Of a stretch of 24,530 bases of DNA, positions 22,905 through 24,530 are shown in pieces. Position 1 is the stretch's first letter. Every line of letters starts with the position of its first letter. Source of the DNA: Rubritepida sp. (GTDB taxonomy: Bacteria > Pseudomonadota > Alphaproteobacteria > Acetobacterales > Acetobacteraceae); NCBI GenBank assembly GCA_007129145.1, contig SKWC01000412.1, forward strand, positions 1 to 24,530, given 5' to 3'. The notes below the pieces were generated by a model that searched no databases, was not told where the DNA came from, and worked only from the letters and a program-made list of their open reading frames with translations. The translations under genes were made by a program, and so were the position numbers.

Positions 22905-24116
22905 TCAGATGCGCGCGGGCATGCGGCACTGCGCCGCCCAGGGGTCCACATCGGCCTCCAGCACCCGGCGCACCGTCTCGGTCTGGAAGCGGCCGTCGGT
23001 GCGGCGGCGCACCTGGCACAGCCAGAAATCCTGCACCGGGAACTGGTTCGCGCCGAAGCGGAAGGACCCGCGCACCGAGGGGAAGTCGGCCGCCGCGATG
23101 GCCGCGCGCAGCGCGTTCTTGTCCGACAGGTCGCCGTTCACCCGGCGCACCGCCGAATCCAGCAGCATCGCCGTGTCATAGGCATGCGCCGCATAGGTGG
23201 CGGGGACGTAGTTGAACTGCTCGACCATGCCGGCCACGAAGCGGCGGCTCTGGTCATTGTCCATGTTGGGCGCCCAGGTGGCGCCGCTGTAGAAGCCCTC
23301 GGCCGCCTCGCCCTGGGCGGGCAGCGTCGCCTCATCCACCGTGAAGGTGGACAGGAAGGGGATGTTCGCCAGCCCCGCCTGCCGGTACTGCCGCACCAGG
23401 TTCACCCCCAGCCCGCCCGGCATGAAGGTGAAGATCGCATCGGGCCGCATGGAGGCGATGCGCGCCAGCTCGGCCGAGAAATCCAGCTGCGTCAGCGGCA
23501 CATAGACCTCGTCCACCACCTCGCCCCGGAAGCGCGACTTGAAGCCCGCCATGGCGTCGCGCCCGGCCTGGTAGTTCGGCGTCATCAGGAACACCCGCCG
23601 GTGCCCCAGATCCTGCGCCGCCTGGCCCATCACCGCATGGACCTGGTCGTTGTTGTAGGAGGTCGCGAAGAAGAACGGGTTGCAGCCCCGCCCCGCGAAG
23701 GTGGACGGCCCGGCATTGGTCGAGATCAGGAAGGCGCCGCTCTCGGTCACCGGGCGCATCACGGCGGCCAGGATGTTCGAGAACACCACCCCCACCACCA
23801 GATCCACCCCGTCGCGCTCGATGGCCGCGCGCACCTTGGTCACGGCCACGTCGGGGCGGAGCTCGTCGTCGATCACCAGCGTCTCGACCGGCCGCCCGCC
23901 CAGCTGCCCGTTCAGGTGCCGCACCCCCAGCAGCCAGCCATCGCGCAGCTGGGAACCGAGCGCCGCCTGCGGCCCGGTCAGCACCGCCACCACCCCCACC
24001 TTGATGGGCGCGGGCTGTGCGCGCACCGCCGGTGCGGCGAGCGCCGTGGCGCCGATCGCCGCGCCGGTGCCGATGAGGCCGCGCCGGGACAGCCCGGTGT
24101 CGTGCTGGAACGCCAT
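22905..24116 (-). CDS. LivK-like ABC transporter periplasmic binding protein, Tat-exported
   Basis: Encodes 403 aa. The N-terminus carries a twin-arginine motif SRRGLIG (Arg11-Arg12), a hydrophobic stretch, and a likely cleavage after AVRA at residue 33. The mature protein starts PAPIKVGVVAVLTGPQA, the pattern of type I periplasmic Leu/Ile/Val-binding proteins (Peripla_BP_6). It delivers substrate to LivHM. Relatives bind amino acids, amides, aromatic acids and other small compounds, so the ligand is open. ATG 24116 is chosen over an in-frame ATG at 24161 because AAGGAG lies just upstream and the signal peptide begins there. It heads the liv set and lies 41 nt after the hydrolase gene. Confidence 0.93.
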   Translation of the reverse strand: MAFQHDTGLSRRGLIGTGAAIGATALAAPAVRAQPAPIKVGVVAVLTGPQAALGSQLRDGWLLGVRHLNGQLGGRPVETLVIDDELRPDVAVTKVRAAIERDGVDLVVGVVFSNILAAVMRPVTESGAFLISTNAGPSTFAGRGCNPFFFATSYNNDQVHAVMGQAAQDLGHRRVFLMTPNYQAGRDAMAGFKSRFRGEVVDEVYVPLTQLDFSAELARIASMRPDAIFTFMPGGLGVNLVRQYRQAGLANIPFLSTFTVDEATLPAQGEAAEGFYSGATWAPNMDNDQSRRFVAGMVEQFNYVPATYAAHAYDTAMLLDSAVRRVNGDLSDKNALRAAIAAADFPSVRGSFRFGANQFPVQDFWLCQVRRRTDGRFQTETVRRVLEADVDPWAAQCRMPARI

Positions 24117-24157
24117 GATCCTCGTCTCCTTCCGCGCGCGCGCCGCCTGGCGCGCCG

Positions 24158-24530
24158 TCATTCCCTGCCCGGCTGCGTTACCGCGCCCGCCGCCGCCCGC
24201 GCAAGCGCCGCCGCCCGCCCGACCAGTGGATGCGCCGGATCGCCCAGCGGATCGAGCACGGTGAAGTGGTTCAGCCCCGGCAGCGCCTCGAATCCCCCGC
24301 CCCAGGCGGCGGCGAAGTCGTGGCTCTGGCGGATGAATTCGGCGCTCTCATCGCCGCCCACCACGGCGTGCAGCGGCCGCCCCGGCGCCGGCAGCAACCC
24401 CGGCGAGAGCGCGCGCGCCGCCGCCGCATCCAGCCCCAGCGCCGCATTGATGCTGGTGCCGACCAGCGGCTCCAGCCAGAACACCCCCGAGATCGGCAGC
24501 GCCGCCCCCGCCAGGCCCCGCGCCAGCAGC
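24158..24530 (-). CDS. Alpha/beta hydrolase, C-terminal part (partial; esterase/arylformamidase-like)
   Basis: The frame is open to the window edge, so the 5' part with the nucleophile elbow is missing. About 123 residues are visible. ISGVFWLEPL, SINAALGLDAAAARALSP and VVGGDESAEFIRQSHDFAAA are typical of the esterase/arylformamidase-like branch. The Asp in GGDESAEF and the His in GLNHFTVLD are the expected catalytic acid and base. The open frame continues beyond the GTG at 24484, so that codon is not the start. It precedes the binding-protein gene by 41 nt in the same direction and is probably in the same transcript; its substrate might be related to what the importer takes up (inference). 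Confidence 0.8.
   Translation of the reverse strand, partial: LLARGLAGAALPISGVFWLEPLVGTSINAALGLDAAAARALSPGLLPAPGRPLHAVVGGDESAEFIRQSHDFAAAWGGGFEALPGLNHFTVLDPLGDPAHPLVGRAAALARAAAGAVTQPGRE

Noticed and set aside
21866..23215. 449-aa + strand frame opposite livH and the binding protein
   Set aside because: Same antisense shadow pattern, with no domain and dense His/Gln/Arg/Pro content.

Overview
This window comes from a very GC-rich bacterium, almost certainly an alphaproteobacterium and probably of the Acetobacteraceae/Rhodospirillales type (Roseomonas-like). That placement is inferred from the gene order tuf-S10-spc-alpha with secY-adk-rpsM in series, the absence of rpmJ and rpsD from the run, the extended alphaproteobacterial forms of L5, L15, L17 and S5, and third codon positions that are nearly all G or C. 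No species can be named from sequence alone.

Region 1 (1-14295, + strand) is the ribosomal protein superoperon. It runs from the last codons of tuf through rpsJ rplC rplD rplW rplB rpsS rplV rpsC rplP rpmC rpsQ rplN rplX rplE rpsN rpsH rplF rplR rpsE rpmD rplO secY adk rpsM rpsK rpoA rplQ. Genes are mostly a few bases apart or overlap by 1-8 nt. The larger gaps are before rpsN (55 nt), secY (133 nt), rpsM (168 nt) and rplQ (63 nt), and the first, second and fourth hold clear stem-loops. A strong intrinsic terminator follows rplQ. rpsQ and rpsM start with GTG and rpoA with TTG.

Region 2 (14374-17883, + strand) holds a cytoplasmic GMC-family flavin oxidoreductase, then an iron cluster: a periplasmic Fe(III)-binding protein of the FutA/AfuA type, a 59-aa bacterioferritin-associated ferredoxin (Bfd) and bacterioferritin (Bfr). 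The iron cluster is preceded by an AT-richer stretch with an inverted repeat and two 9-bp palindromic repeats spaced 11 bp, which I read as a probable iron-regulator operator. Together the three genes would cover ferric iron capture, storage and reductive release, but no iron permease or ATPase is present here.

Region 3 (17909-18405) has tRNA-Val(GAC) on the - strand with encoded CCA and a plausible promoter, and two small overlapping + strand ORFs of unknown function, the second with a CxxC...CxC motif.

Region 4 (18362-24530, - strand) is a tightly packed set read right to left: the C-terminal part of an alpha/beta hydrolase, a Tat-exported LivK-like binding protein, LivH and LivM permeases, LivG and LivF ATPases, and a Bcr/CflA-type MFS exporter. 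Overlaps of 1-8 nt from livH to the MFS gene imply one translationally coupled transcript: a branched-chain-amino-acid-type importer of unknown substrate together with an efflux pump and a hydrolase.

I found no CRISPR array, insertion sequence, rRNA, integrase or obviously new defence or biosynthetic system. The least explained items are the iron operator, the two small ORFs next to the tRNA, and the stem-loops inside the ribosomal operon. No stretch longer than about 300 bases lacks a gene.
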